From a virus: DNA of 25,028 bases. The position numbers and the translations under genes are program-made. Shown one piece after another: positions 1 to 7,963 of this stretch (position 1 is the first letter of the stretch; each line of letters opens with the position of its first letter). The stretch covers positions 1 to 25,028 of IMG/VR virus record IMGVR_UViG_3300042894_005997. One strand, given 5' to 3'. The notes under the pieces were generated by a model. The model was not told where the DNA came from. It searched no databases and saw nothing but the letters and a program-made list of their open reading frames with translations.

Positions 1-582
1 AATGGTTATTTTAATCAAATTTCTGTTCAATCAGATTATGCTTATATGTCAGTAGAAGATACTGTAAATGGTATCGTTTCTGATGTATTTGCATATACTC
101 ATAGTTTAAGTTTGGGATATGCTTCGGCACCTTCCGCTACAATTGAGGAAATTACATTAAGCGATTATGGTATAAAGAATACTATAACTGGAACTTTTTC
201 AATACAGGATATAATTGGTAATGATTTGGTGTCAGTTTCCGATACTGGAACAGTTTCAATTTATGGTCTTACTAACAGTGCAGATACAAATGTTGTCACT
301 TGGAACTCAACAACAAAACAATTGGGATATAGAAGTCTTTCATCTACAAATAAATCAAGTTTTATTTCAGGAGCTTCTTTCTCAGGTGTGGGAAATTTGA
401 AATATGGAGTTACTTTCTCAACGGCATTTCCAGATACAAGTTATGGAGTTCAAATTACGGGTGAGGAAGCTAGAACTTGGACTGTTGAAAATAAATTATC
501 AACTGGATTTTTAGTTAATTCAAACTCATCAATACCTTTTACTAGTGATGTTTTTTGGTTTGCGATACCTTATGGACAATAA
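1..582 (+). CDS. Tail fibre / receptor-binding protein, C-terminal part (5' end outside window)
   Basis: The reading frame is open from base 1 and ends at TAA 580-582, so this is the C-terminal 193 residues of a longer protein; the ATG at 46 is internal to the frame and probably not the start. The visible part is rich in Ser, Thr, Gly and Asn with alternating beta-strand patterns, as in phage fibres. The last ~70 residues (about FSTAFPDTSYGVQITG through STGFLVNSNSS to WFAIPYGQ) resemble the compact beta-sandwich that ends many fibres (an H-type-lectin-like layout: F..AFPDTSY, GF, then a terminal W-x-AIPYG). A central VVTWNSTTKQLGYRSLSS segment resembles the N-terminal part of the next protein (ILVWDDNGGFTKYRTLES), suggesting a shared attachment or linker module. 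The next gene starts 15 nt downstream. Fibre assignment is by composition and context; receptor is unknown. Confidence 0.6.
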   Translation, partial: NGYFNQISVQSDYAYMSVEDTVNGIVSDVFAYTHSLSLGYASAPSATIEEITLSDYGIKNTITGTFSIQDIIGNDLVSVSDTGTVSIYGLTNSADTNVVTWNSTTKQLGYRSLSSTNKSSFISGASFSGVGNLKYGVTFSTAFPDTSYGVQITGEEARTWTVENKLSTGFLVNSNSSIPFTSDVFWFAIPYGQ

Positions 583-597
583 AATTAAATAAACTAT

Positions 598-1779
598 ATG
601 ACAACATATTCAATAAATGCGGCTTATATCGAAAATTCTTTACAACTTGGTACTGTATCTAGTTGTAATTCAGATTACATTTTAGTTTGGGATGATAATG
701 GAGGCTTTACAAAATATAGAACTTTAGAAAGTTTTGGTCTTCAAAGTGGTAGAGTTCCGTCATTAAGTTCTGATAGTACTACTTCAACAATTACTATACT
801 TGAAAAACCAACCTTAAATACTGGTACAAGTAATGTCTTTGTTGGCTTTGGGGCAGCTTCTGCAAGTTCTGTGGTAAATAGTTCACTATTATCTGGTGCT
901 AACGCAGGTAAAAACCTGGTAAACGCTGATGGTGTAATAGCTTTAGGTAAGGATGCGATGTTAAACAGCACTGTTGCTACTTCAAGTATAGTTATAGGTC
1001 GTTGTGCAGCTCCAAATACAGTTGGAATTTATAACATATTTATAGGTGATTGTGTTGCTTACACCATGACCATTGGTAGTTGCAATACATTTTTAGGTGC
1101 CTTTTCTGGATACTCAGCAACATCCAGTAATGGGAACGTTTTTATTGGATATAAATCAGGTTGTTTGACAACAACTGGAAACTCTAACGTTTTTATCGGA
1201 TCTGATAATGGTGCTAAAAATACAACTGGTTTTGGTAATGTATTTTCTGGTTATAGAAGTGGTTGTTCCAACACGATTGGTAATGGTAATGTTTTTATAG
1301 GACAGGATACAGGATCTGCAAATACTAGTGGTGATGGAAACGTTGTGATTGGATATTTAGCTGGTAGTAGTTTTAGTGGTTTAAGTAATAATATTTTTAT
1401 TGGATCTGGGGCCGCTAGATACACTTGTACCAGTTTAGGTATTGCAATAGGTGATCGTACAGCTGAGTTTGCTGATGGTGTTTCAAGTGTTTTAATTGGA
1501 AATGCAATTGGTGTGAGTCTTAATTTTACTTCTTGTTATAATACATTCTTGGGAGCTTGTTCTGGTCCAACTCAATCAGCAACGTATTCAAATTCTATAG
1601 CTATCGGATATGGTGCTAAAATATCTTCGAGTTGTCAATTATCAATTGCTTCATCTGGTAATCCACTTGGCACATCTTCTACTTATACCGATTATCCTGG
1701 GAATATTTGTCGTCCAGCTTTTTGGTTATGTGTTACCGTTAACGGTGTAAATGGGAAGATTCCAATTTATGGAGTTTAA
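598..1779 (+). CDS. Trimeric beta-roll tail fibre / adhesin-like protein with NVFIG repeats
   Basis: A 393-residue protein. After an N-terminal ~60-residue region, residues ~75-360 consist of degenerate ~20-residue repeats of the form GN-x-NVFIG-x-x-x-G-x-x-NTTG (examples: NVFIGYKSG, NVFIGSDNG, NVFIGQDTG, NSIAIGYGAK). This resembles the left-handed beta-roll of YadA-type trimeric adhesin heads and of similar phage fibre repeats. It is likely an extracellular virion fibre. About 12 cysteines are spread through the repeats, several at equivalent places after the FIG strand (YKSGC, YRSGC, IGRC, IGDC), which is unusual for a phage fibre. The short C-terminus (FWLCVTVNGVNGKIPIYGV) contains no visible S74 chaperone. 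The start ATG has an A/T-rich leader without Shine-Dalgarno. The stop codon overlaps the convergent gene's stop within TTAA 1776-1779. Confidence 0.65.
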   Translation: MTTYSINAAYIENSLQLGTVSSCNSDYILVWDDNGGFTKYRTLESFGLQSGRVPSLSSDSTTSTITILEKPTLNTGTSNVFVGFGAASASSVVNSSLLSGANAGKNLVNADGVIALGKDAMLNSTVATSSIVIGRCAAPNTVGIYNIFIGDCVAYTMTIGSCNTFLGAFSGYSATSSNGNVFIGYKSGCLTTTGNSNVFIGSDNGAKNTTGFGNVFSGYRSGCSNTIGNGNVFIGQDTGSANTSGDGNVVIGYLAGSSFSGLSNNIFIGSGAARYTCTSLGIAIGDRTAEFADGVSSVLIGNAIGVSLNFTSCYNTFLGACSGPTQSATYSNSIAIGYGAKISSSCQLSIASSGNPLGTSSTYTDYPGNICRPAFWLCVTVNGVNGKIPIYGV

Positions 1780-2075
1780 TAAGTCAAGACTTTTATAAGA
1801 TTTTCTTGTGTGAATCCGTGTAAAGGTTTTCCACCTTTCTTTAAATAATCTTGATAAATTTGTTGATAATCATCATATGTGTAGATTCTTGAATCTATTT
1901 CCGAATAGATTACTTCAGTATCATCTGTTGAAATTGTACTATTTCTAAGTTTGATAGAACCATAATTCGGACCCATTGGTCCAACTGGAGCAGTTGTTCC
2001 ACCACTAGCTCCGCCTACTGTTTGATCACCAATTGGAACATTTCTTTCATTAAATTGTTTCCAAGATTTAATCAT
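1776..2075 (-). CDS. Small protein with capsid-targeting-like N-terminus and Gly/Pro linker
   Basis: A 99-residue protein of unknown function. It begins MIKSWKQFNERN, matching the tag M-K-x-x-x-x-F-[EN]-x found on several proteins of this window. This is followed by a Gly/Thr/Pro-rich stretch (residues ~20-37, GGASGGTTAPVGPMGP) that looks like a flexible linker, then a mixed alpha/beta tail with a tyrosine-rich segment (IYTYDDYQQIYQDYLKKGG). The start codon at 2073-2075 overlaps the end of the upstream minus-strand gene by 8 nt, so the two are co-transcribed and probably translationally coupled. The 3' end shares TTAA with the fibre gene on the other strand. Its neighbours are tail genes, but the N-terminal tag would instead fit an internal head protein. 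No database family recognised. Confidence 0.6.
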   Translation of the reverse strand: MIKSWKQFNERNVPIGDQTVGGASGGTTAPVGPMGPNYGSIKLRNSTISTDDTEVIYSEIDSRIYTYDDYQQIYQDYLKKGGKPLHGFTQENLIKVLTY

Positions 2076-2523
2076 TTTTTACTGGTAATTTTTCAAAAAA
2101 CTCATCTTCCATTTCTAAGGACCATTCATCTTTATTTGTATTGTAAATTATATTGTAAAGTATATTATCTTGTAATTTAACTTTTTCTCCATTTTTTAGT
2201 GTCATGATGCAAGTTTCATCATCAAATCTATTATAGATTTTAACAATTTGAATTCCAATTTTACCATCTCTATCAACTAGATTGCAAATGACTTTTTTTC
2301 CATCTTCTAAAAGATTGGATATTTTAGTAAAGGTGGATTCTTTAGACAACATCCTGTAATCCATCATATCGTCTTCTGATGTTTGGTCATAATTATCTAA
2401 AAAATCTTGTTCAGTCTTAGATAATGTAACCTTTTTAGAGATTTTATCTAAGATTTGATTTAACCTAGCTTCTTTAAGAGATTCGGTTAATTTGAAATAA
2501 GAAATGAATTTCTTGAATGTCAT
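2068..2523 (-). CDS. Tagged small protein with ILDKI helical motif
   Basis: A 151-residue protein of unknown function. I chose the ATG at 2521-2523 because it gives an N-terminus (MTFKKFISYFKLTES) matching the capsid-targeting-like tag, with L-T-E-S at residues 12-15 resembling a T4 gp21-type cleavage site, and because a TATATA box then lies 26 nt upstream. ATGs at 2542-2544 and 2569-2571 are alternative starts. Residues 21-45 carry LNQILDKISKK...LSKTEQDFLDNY, a helix-turn-helix-like motif also seen in the protein encoded at 17128-17508. The C-terminal half (about residues 60-140) alternates hydrophobic and charged residues with turns (DRDGKIGI, LKNGEKVKL), like a small beta-barrel or SH3-type fold. 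It overlaps the downstream gene by 8 nt and is divergent from the large repeat protein at 2607. Confidence 0.6.
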   Translation of the reverse strand: MTFKKFISYFKLTESLKEARLNQILDKISKKVTLSKTEQDFLDNYDQTSEDDMMDYRMLSKESTFTKISNLLEDGKKVICNLVDRDGKIGIQIVKIYNRFDDETCIMTLKNGEKVKLQDNILYNIIYNTNKDEWSLEMEDEFFEKLPVKND

Positions 2524-2549
2524 AATGTTATTTCTATTTTTCATATTCT

Positions 2550-2555
2550 TATATA
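2550..2555 (-). promoter_or_regulatory. Candidate TATATA promoter box for the 2523 minus-strand gene
   Basis: Read on the minus strand, TTAATATATAAG lies 26 nt before the chosen ATG at 2523. It fits the spacing of the other TATATA boxes in this window, but it is only 5 nt before the alternative ATG at 2544. AT-rich background makes any single box weak evidence. Confidence 0.3.
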
Positions 2556-2573
2556 TTAAGAATGATATCATAA

Positions 2574-2584
2574 TTTATATATAC
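2574..2584 (+). promoter_or_regulatory. Candidate late promoter box TTTATATATAC upstream of the 2607 gene
   Basis: The 11-mer TTTATATATAC lies 22 nt before the ATG at 2607 and recurs exactly at 17574-17584 before another large virion-type gene. A near-identical form precedes the tail sheath gene. It resembles the AT-only -10 element of T4 late promoters (TATAAATA) in placement, though not in exact sequence. No -35 element was sought or required. Confidence 0.4.
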
Positions 2585-2606
2585 TCTACAAGATTAAGTT
2601 AATTAA

Positions 2607-5600
2607 ATGGATAAACAATTATTAGCAGCATTAGACAACCTTTCAATCGCTTTAGAGATGTTAACCGATTCTCTGAATAAAAATAAAGAGGCTAAAAGTC
2701 CCACTGCTACTGCCATGCAATCTGGTAATTTTGGAGAAGATTTGAAAAAGATTACGAAAGGAATACAAGAACTAAAAGATGATAATAAAAAGATTTTAGA
2801 TGATACTCAAACCATTATAAAACTCCAGAAAGAGAAGAAAGATAGTTCGATGAATGTTTTCGAAGGAGCAGGTAAGGAAAATAATAAAAAAATGTTAAAA
2901 GATGGAATATCTGTGATAGTTCTTATTGCTGGTGCTGTTTTGGCGATTGGATTAGCTTTCAAATTAATCGGTACTGTGGATTGGAAATCTGTTTTGGCTA
3001 TTTCAGTTGCTCTTCCGATGATCGCTTTCGCATTTGAAAAGATGGCACAAATAAAAGATTTAACGCCAGGTAAGGTTCTAATGATAGGATTATCAGTTGT
3101 TGGTTTATCTATTGCAATCATGTTGGCTTCAAGAGTATTAACCAAAGTAGTTCCGATTGGTTTGTTTCAGGCATTGACTGTTATTTTCATAGCTACGGCT
3201 TTTGGAGCGGCTGCTTTCGGTCTTGGTAATTTACTAAGAGCTTTTAAAGACATTAAGGCATCTGATGCACTAAAGGCATCTTTAGTTTTACCTTTAGTCT
3301 TATTAGCTGTTAGTGTTGCAATTGCACTTTCTTCTGTTGTTTTACAAGGTGTTCAACCAATAGGTTTATTTCAAGCTCTTACGGTTGTTTTAATTGCAGC
3401 TGCATTCGGAGTTGTTTCATATGGTTTAGGTAAATTGATTTCAGCATTCAAAGATATTTCACCTGGTGATGCAGTAGTTGCAGCATTTTTAATGCCAGTA
3501 GTGTTGATTGCTTTAAGTTATGCCATAGTAGAGACTTCTAAAATGTTTCAGTCCATAGTACCAATTGGATTATTTCAAGCATTGACTGCTATTCTAATCT
3601 CTGCAACTTTTGTTATCTTGGCTTACGCTGTGAAACCACTTATGAAAGGTGTAGAGGGTGTAACTTTAAAACAGATTGGTATGGGAACACTTGTTCTATT
3701 AGCTTTGACTGCTGCTGTAGTTGGTGCATCATGGTTAATGATGGGTCTAAAACCAGTTTCTTTTTCAACTATTGCAAAGTTTCTATTTTTATCAATTAGT
3801 CTTTCAGTATCAGTTATTGCTTTGGCTTTAGCGGTTAAAATTGTTAATAAACTTGGAACTACAAAAGATTATATTCAGGGTGGTGCTTCAATTGTTATAA
3901 TGGCAACCACTATAATGTTGAGTTCTTGGATGATTTCCAAGGGTAATTATAGTAATTATCCAGGATTATTTTGGAGTTTATTCTCAGGATTGGCAATCGC
4001 GGCATTTACCTTAGTAAACTGGTTAGTTATAAAGTTAGGAAGTGTAAAAGACTACATTCAAGGTGGTATATCAATTGTGGTCATAGCGACAACAATTATG
4101 ATTACTTCACATTTGATATCAGCTGGTAATTATACTAACTATCCACCATTAATGTGGTCAATTGGAACAGTTATAAGTATAGGATTATTTGGAATTGCCG
4201 CGGTTCTTTTGGGTACATTCTTGATGAATCCAACATTTTATATGGGACTGGCTGTTATTGTTATAATAGCTGCAACAATTGTTGCGGTTTCATACATTCT
4301 TGGGGCTGGTAGTTATGAAAAATATCCAACATTTGGTTGGTCAATGGGTGTTGGTTTGGCACTTGGAAGTTTTGCGGCAATGGCCGTTTTACTTGGTATA
4401 ATAGCTCCAATAGTTCTTTTGGGAGTTGCCACCGCTTTGATTATTAGTGGTTCAATAGTTGCTATTGATAAAATATTTCAAATGGGTTCCTACAAGGTTT
4501 ATCCACCTGACGAATGGGTTAATTCAACTATGATGTTGATAGGTAAGTTTGCCATAATGTCATCTGTATTAGCATTAGCTTTACCTTTAATTACCCTGGG
4601 TACAATTTCAATATTATTGATTGTTGGTGTGATTTATTTAATTGATAAAGTGTTTACTAGTGGTAAATATCGGAAATATCCAAATGAGATGTGGCAAAGA
4701 GGTGTGACAATGACTATCAATAAATTTGCCAGTTTAATTAAAGATATAAGAAAAAATGTAGGATTTGGAGATTTAATTTTTGGAATTTTGAAGATTATTG
4801 GACTGGCAGAGTCAATAGTTAAAATTGATAAAATATTTAGTGAGGGTAAATATGAAAAGTATCCTAAGAAAGAGTGGGTTGATGGTTCAATGTATGCTCT
4901 TGAGAAAATGAGTGACTTGGTAGGTAAACAAAGTATGTTTGCTGCAATTGGTGAAGCTATTGGCAACTTTTTTGGAGTTGGAGGTAAATCAACTGTGATT
5001 AAATTAGCCGAGGGTATTCTTCAATTGGATCAAGTATTCTCAAAGGGTAAATTTCAAAGTTATCCTTCTAAATCTTGGATAGATGGAATACAATATGCTT
5101 TGAATAGATTCCAGAATATGTTAGGTGGTAAAACTTTTATGGAATCTCTAAAGTCATTGGTTGGAATGGATTCAAATTCAGCTCTTATATCTCTTGCTAA
5201 ATCAGTTGGTCATGTTGCGGAAGCTTTTGCTAAAGGAGATTATACTAAGTATCCAAAACCTGAGTGGATAGATGGTACAATATATGCTCTTCAGAAATTT
5301 AAGTCTATATTGGGTATGTTAAATTTTGATGATTTAGGTTCCGGTGGCATTGTGAGTTCGATAAGTACTTTATTTGGTGGTAAAAGTCCACTAGAGCAAG
5401 CAGTTTCTAATATAACTTTATTAGCAATGGCATTTGAGAAGTTAGGTTCAGCTATGAGTTCTTTCTCAAATTCTATTCAAGACTTAGATGTTGAGAAACT
5501 TGGATTGGTTAAGAGTATGTCTAATAACGTCATCTTGCTTTCACTTATGGATCCTGATATGTTAGAAAGTGTTCTGACTAAGATAGAAGAAAAGGGTGGA

Positions 5601-6095
5601 ATATTTGCTGAATTAATTAAAGATTTTGAAGGTAAAAAAGAAACTTCTCCAACCGCAACACCAATGAAAGTGACAACAACCGGAACAAAACAAAAAACAG
5701 AAGGTCAAATTTTAGCTGAAAAAATAGATGGAATGACAGCTTTACTAGCAGATATATCAAGTGTTGTTGGTTCTAAAGGAGCTTTGAAAAATTATTTACT
5801 TTCAGTTAAAGAAAATCAATTGAATTCGTCGGGAAATGCTCCAAGTACAAGTCGTTCAGATAAAAGACTTAAAAATATATTGAAGAAAGTTGGTCAATCT
5901 ATTAGTGGTATAAATATTTATCACTTTACATACACATTCAATCCAAGGATTATTTACCAAGGTGTTATTGCTCAAGAGTTATTAAATACTCCGTTTGAAC
6001 ATGCTCTAGTTATAGATAAAAATGGATTCTATTCGGTTGATTATTCTAAATTAGATGTTCAGTTTAAAAAAATATCAACATCTGATACTTTTTGA
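2607..6095 (+). CDS. Giant hydrophobic tandem-repeat virion protein (tape-measure-like) with C-terminal S74-type chaperone
   Basis: A 1162-residue protein. Residues 1-95 are helical and charged (coiled-coil-like). Residues ~100-940 are built from about 12 tandem units of 59-69 residues. The first three carry P-IGLFQALT at P183, P251 and P319 (68-residue period), a fourth aligns at P383, and eight more carry G-[NSKD]-[YF]-x-x-YP-x-x-x-W at G446, 507, 568, 627, 686, 747, 814 and 877. The early units are strongly hydrophobic, with membrane-like helices; later ones are more amphipathic. Residues ~940-1060 contain a helical segment (SIQDLDVEKLGLVKSM, then VILLSLMDPDML). Residues 1084-1162 match the peptidase S74 intramolecular chaperone: SDKRLK (S1084, K1089 in dyad spacing), then YQGVIAQEL and GFYSVDYSKLD. 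A tape measure or tail-lumen/membrane-penetrating protein fits the length, hydrophobicity and tail-gene context; a fibre-like protein is the main alternative. Function is inference. Confidence 0.5.
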   Translation: MDKQLLAALDNLSIALEMLTDSLNKNKEAKSPTATAMQSGNFGEDLKKITKGIQELKDDNKKILDDTQTIIKLQKEKKDSSMNVFEGAGKENNKKMLKDGISVIVLIAGAVLAIGLAFKLIGTVDWKSVLAISVALPMIAFAFEKMAQIKDLTPGKVLMIGLSVVGLSIAIMLASRVLTKVVPIGLFQALTVIFIATAFGAAAFGLGNLLRAFKDIKASDALKASLVLPLVLLAVSVAIALSSVVLQGVQPIGLFQALTVVLIAAAFGVVSYGLGKLISAFKDISPGDAVVAAFLMPVVLIALSYAIVETSKMFQSIVPIGLFQALTAILISATFVILAYAVKPLMKGVEGVTLKQIGMGTLVLLALTAAVVGASWLMMGLKPVSFSTIAKFLFLSISLSVSVIALALAVKIVNKLGTTKDYIQGGASIVIMATTIMLSSWMISKGNYSNYPGLFWSLFSGLAIAAFTLVNWLVIKLGSVKDYIQGGISIVVIATTIMITSHLISAGNYTNYPPLMWSIGTVISIGLFGIAAVLLGTFLMNPTFYMGLAVIVIIAATIVAVSYILGAGSYEKYPTFGWSMGVGLALGSFAAMAVLLGIIAPIVLLGVATALIISGSIVAIDKIFQMGSYKVYPPDEWVNSTMMLIGKFAIMSSVLALALPLITLGTISILLIVGVIYLIDKVFTSGKYRKYPNEMWQRGVTMTINKFASLIKDIRKNVGFGDLIFGILKIIGLAESIVKIDKIFSEGKYEKYPKKEWVDGSMYALEKMSDLVGKQSMFAAIGEAIGNFFGVGGKSTVIKLAEGILQLDQVFSKGKFQSYPSKSWIDGIQYALNRFQNMLGGKTFMESLKSLVGMDSNSALISLAKSVGHVAEAFAKGDYTKYPKPEWIDGTIYALQKFKSILGMLNFDDLGSGGIVSSISTLFGGKSPLEQAVSNITLLAMAFEKLGSAMSSFSNSIQDLDVEKLGLVKSMSNNVILLSLMDPDMLESVLTKIEEKGGIFAELIKDFEGKKETSPTATPMKVTTTGTKQKTEGQILAEKIDGMTALLADISSVVGSKGALKNYLLSVKENQLNSSGNAPSTSRSDKRLKNILKKVGQSISGINIYHFTYTFNPRIIYQGVIAQELLNTPFEHALVIDKNGFYSVDYSKLDVQFKKISTSDTF

Positions 6096-6108
6096 TATAT
6101 AAATATAT

Positions 6109-6540
6109 ATGAGTATTTTAAAAGATTTGAGATTATTTTTTTCTTATAAATCTTCTATTCGTAAGAATAAAGTTCGCCTTCAGGGAGATTTCAATATGAG
6201 AATTGATAATGCTGATAGAATGTATACCGTTTTAAATATACCTACTAATTTGGTAGAGGAACCTTATAATTTAAGAAAGGAAGATATTGATAAAATAGCT
6301 CAAAATTACATTAGAGATTACATTAATGAGTTATCTGCTTTTCTAAATTCAATAGGTATTTCTGAATTGTATGACTTTTATGAACCAATTAAAAAGGTTG
6401 ATAAATATTCATATCTGATTGTTATTGGGTATAAACAATTAGATTCTGTTGAGATTAATAAAATCATATATCGAATCATTCTTCCAGTTATTTCAGTGAT
6501 TGGATTAATTTCTTTCACATTTTGGATGTGGAAAGGTTAA
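6109..6540 (+). CDS. Small protein with C-terminal membrane anchor
   Basis: A 143-residue protein of unknown function. Residues ~1-115 are soluble with mixed alpha/beta character; residues ~120-141 (IIYRIILPVISVIGLISFTFW) form a single predicted transmembrane helix followed by a Lys-Gly end, so it is probably tail-anchored in the inner membrane or associated with the hydrophobic virion protein encoded just upstream (13 nt gap). The 6109 ATG has only an AT box (GATATATAAATATAT) immediately before it. An in-frame ATG at 6196 has one of the few Shine-Dalgarno-like sequences here (AGGGAG, 8 nt spacing), giving MRIDNADRMYTVLNIP. I kept 6109 because the preceding residues look like ordinary protein sequence, but the later start is possible. 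Confidence 0.55.
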   Translation: MSILKDLRLFFSYKSSIRKNKVRLQGDFNMRIDNADRMYTVLNIPTNLVEEPYNLRKEDIDKIAQNYIRDYINELSAFLNSIGISELYDFYEPIKKVDKYSYLIVIGYKQLDSVEINKIIYRIILPVISVIGLISFTFWMWKG

Positions 6541-6586
6541 ACAAACTTTTCACTTTCTCTTATAATATAAAAATAAAAAATCATAA

Positions 6587-7012
6587 ATGAGTAAATTTTA
6601 CGAAGTTTCTGAGGACACTCAAAAAGAGTTCTTCAATGTTTTCAACAAAAAAGCTTTTCCGATTTCAGTTGGTTTCCAATTTGTTGGTTCGGAAAAACAA
6701 AAACAATTAATCAAAATATCTAAATTGGCTGATCAATATGCTTTCCTCCTAAATAAGGAGTTGTTAGTTTCAGTTAATGAGGATCTTTTCAATGTATTTG
6801 ATGAAGAATCTATTTCAATTCTAATCGAGCAAGAAATTGATAAAATTTCAATTGAAACAGAATCCGGAAAAATCAAAATGATTAAACCAGATTTATCAAC
6901 TTTTTCAGCTTTAATCACTAAATATGGAGTAGAGAAAGTTGGAAAAGCTAATCAAATAGAGTTGCTTTATCAACAACAAAAGGCTGATGGTACTGAAGAA
7001 TTTACTTTCTAA
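6587..7012 (+). CDS. Conserved-looking hypothetical phage protein
   Basis: A 141-residue, mostly acidic protein. The pattern suggests an alpha/beta domain: an N-terminal helix (QKEFFNVFNKKAFP), a strand (SVGFQFVG), a helix (KQKQLIKISKLADQYAFLL), a strand (ELLVSVNEDLF), and a helix (EESISILIEQEIDKISI). The layout (strand, NED, then a long helix with E and D at helix-facing positions) loosely recalls small metallopeptidase-like folds, but no HExxH is present, so I do not assign activity. It is followed after 18 nt by two more small genes ending at the terminator at 7936, which probably form one transcription unit. Leader is A/T-rich (ATAAAAATAAAAAATCATAA) without Shine-Dalgarno. Confidence 0.6.
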   Translation: MSKFYEVSEDTQKEFFNVFNKKAFPISVGFQFVGSEKQKQLIKISKLADQYAFLLNKELLVSVNEDLFNVFDEESISILIEQEIDKISIETESGKIKMIKPDLSTFSALITKYGVEKVGKANQIELLYQQQKADGTEEFTF

Positions 7013-7030
7013 AATAAAAAATAAATAATT

Positions 7031-7261
7031 ATGAATATATCAAAAACTTATATCAGTGCTCTTACTAAAAAGTATGAGGCTCAAATGGAAGAATCAAAAG
7101 CAAATTTAGCTTTGTATTTATCAAACTCAAATTTGGCAGCAATCGGAGAACACTCTGATTTGTTAAGTGAACATGATAGATGGGTTGGTCAATACTGTGA
7201 GGCTAAAGATAAATTAGAATCTTTGAATCTTTTAGTTGAAGAATTAGGATTAAAAAAATAA
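7031..7261 (+). CDS. Small helical hypothetical protein
   Basis: A 76-residue protein that looks entirely alpha-helical: one helix of about 25 residues (SALTKKYEAQMEESKANLALYL), a loop (SNSNLAAIGEHSDL), and a second helix (SEHDRWVGQYCEAKDKLESLNLLVEELG). This helical hairpin could dimerise or bind a larger virion component. Spacing to neighbours is 18 nt upstream and 9 nt downstream, consistent with one operon from 6587 to 7930. The leader is almost all A and T, as expected for a Bacteroidetes translation signal. No family recognised. Confidence 0.6.
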   Translation: MNISKTYISALTKKYEAQMEESKANLALYLSNSNLAAIGEHSDLLSEHDRWVGQYCEAKDKLESLNLLVEELGLKK

Positions 7262-7270
7262 AAAACAAAA

Positions 7271-7930
7271 ATGAATCAAAACGTACAAGTAAATACTGTA
7301 AAACCAGAATTATCATTTTTTGAAAATGATGTTTTAAATAGACTTCTGAATTTCGACCGAGAGCTTTTATTAGACTCTAAATCTGAAGAAGTTGAAGATT
7401 TCATGAAAAACAATCCAGGACATGGATTGTCAGAAGAAGTAAAGGATGTTCTTTATGGAAATGCTCAAAATTTATATAATGAGTATAAAAAGGCTTTAAG
7501 AGATGTTAAGTTTAACTTCTATTTAAACAGACCACAATATAATCTTTTAACCGATTTAATTTTGAAGAAGTTAGAATATGATGTAAACACTGTTTTCATC
7601 GCTATTGAGCTTACTGAACTTCTTGGTGGTATGGAAGGAACTAAATATCAAAATGATACTGAGATTAAGTTATTTGAGGTTACAGCAACTGAATTGACTT
7701 ATATCTACCATCTAATTCAAAATCATAAGGTTAAAGGATTAGCTAAGGAGGCTTATGTATTTTCTAAACTTCTTGTTAGAATTGGTGAAGTGTCTAAGGT
7801 GATTAATTATTATGATGCAACTGCAAAAAGATTACCAGAAGAAATATCTCAATGGGCTTTGAGAATGGATGCTTCTGATGTTATTTTATCAGAGGTTCTT
7901 CCTAAGACTGAAATACAATTACAATCTTAA
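7271..7930 (+). CDS. Helical hypothetical protein, last gene before a strong terminator
   Basis: A 219-residue, largely alpha-helical, acidic protein of unknown function. No signal peptide, membrane segment or catalytic motif is visible. Segments such as FENDVLNRLLNFDRELL, DVLYGNAQNLYNEYKKAL, LTDLILKKLEYDVNTVF and EAYVFSKLLVRIGEVSKVI suggest a helix bundle. It starts 9 nt after the previous stop (leader AAAAAACAAAA) and is followed within 6 nt by a cUUCGg terminator hairpin, so it closes the transcription unit. By position among tail genes it could be a virion or assembly protein, but the sequence itself does not show this. Confidence 0.65.
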   Translation: MNQNVQVNTVKPELSFFENDVLNRLLNFDRELLLDSKSEEVEDFMKNNPGHGLSEEVKDVLYGNAQNLYNEYKKALRDVKFNFYLNRPQYNLLTDLILKKLEYDVNTVFIAIELTELLGGMEGTKYQNDTEIKLFEVTATELTYIYHLIQNHKVKGLAKEAYVFSKLLVRIGEVSKVINYYDATAKRLPEEISQWALRMDASDVILSEVLPKTEIQLQS

Positions 7931-7935
7931 AAATT

Positions 7936-7958
7936 AAACCCTCTTCGGAGGGTTTTTT
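7936..7958 (+). terminator. Rho-independent terminator with UUCG tetraloop
   Basis: An 8-bp perfect stem, AAACCCTC (7936-7943) pairing with GAGGGTTT (7948-7955), closes a TTCG tetraloop with a C-G closing pair, the most stable tetraloop type. It is followed by a run of six Ts (7953-7958). It ends the plus-strand unit that closes with the 219-residue gene; the next start codon is only 5 nt beyond the T run. Confidence 0.9.
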
Positions 7959-7963
7959 ATTAG

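Noticed and set aside
4634-4966. Minus-strand frames inside the large repeat gene
   Set aside because: They mirror the hydrophobic plus-strand repeats and have no independent start signals or neighbours.
6587-7012. Possible phage metallopeptidase
   Set aside because: The helix that would carry HExxH reads ILIEQEIDKI, with no histidines, so no metal site is supported.
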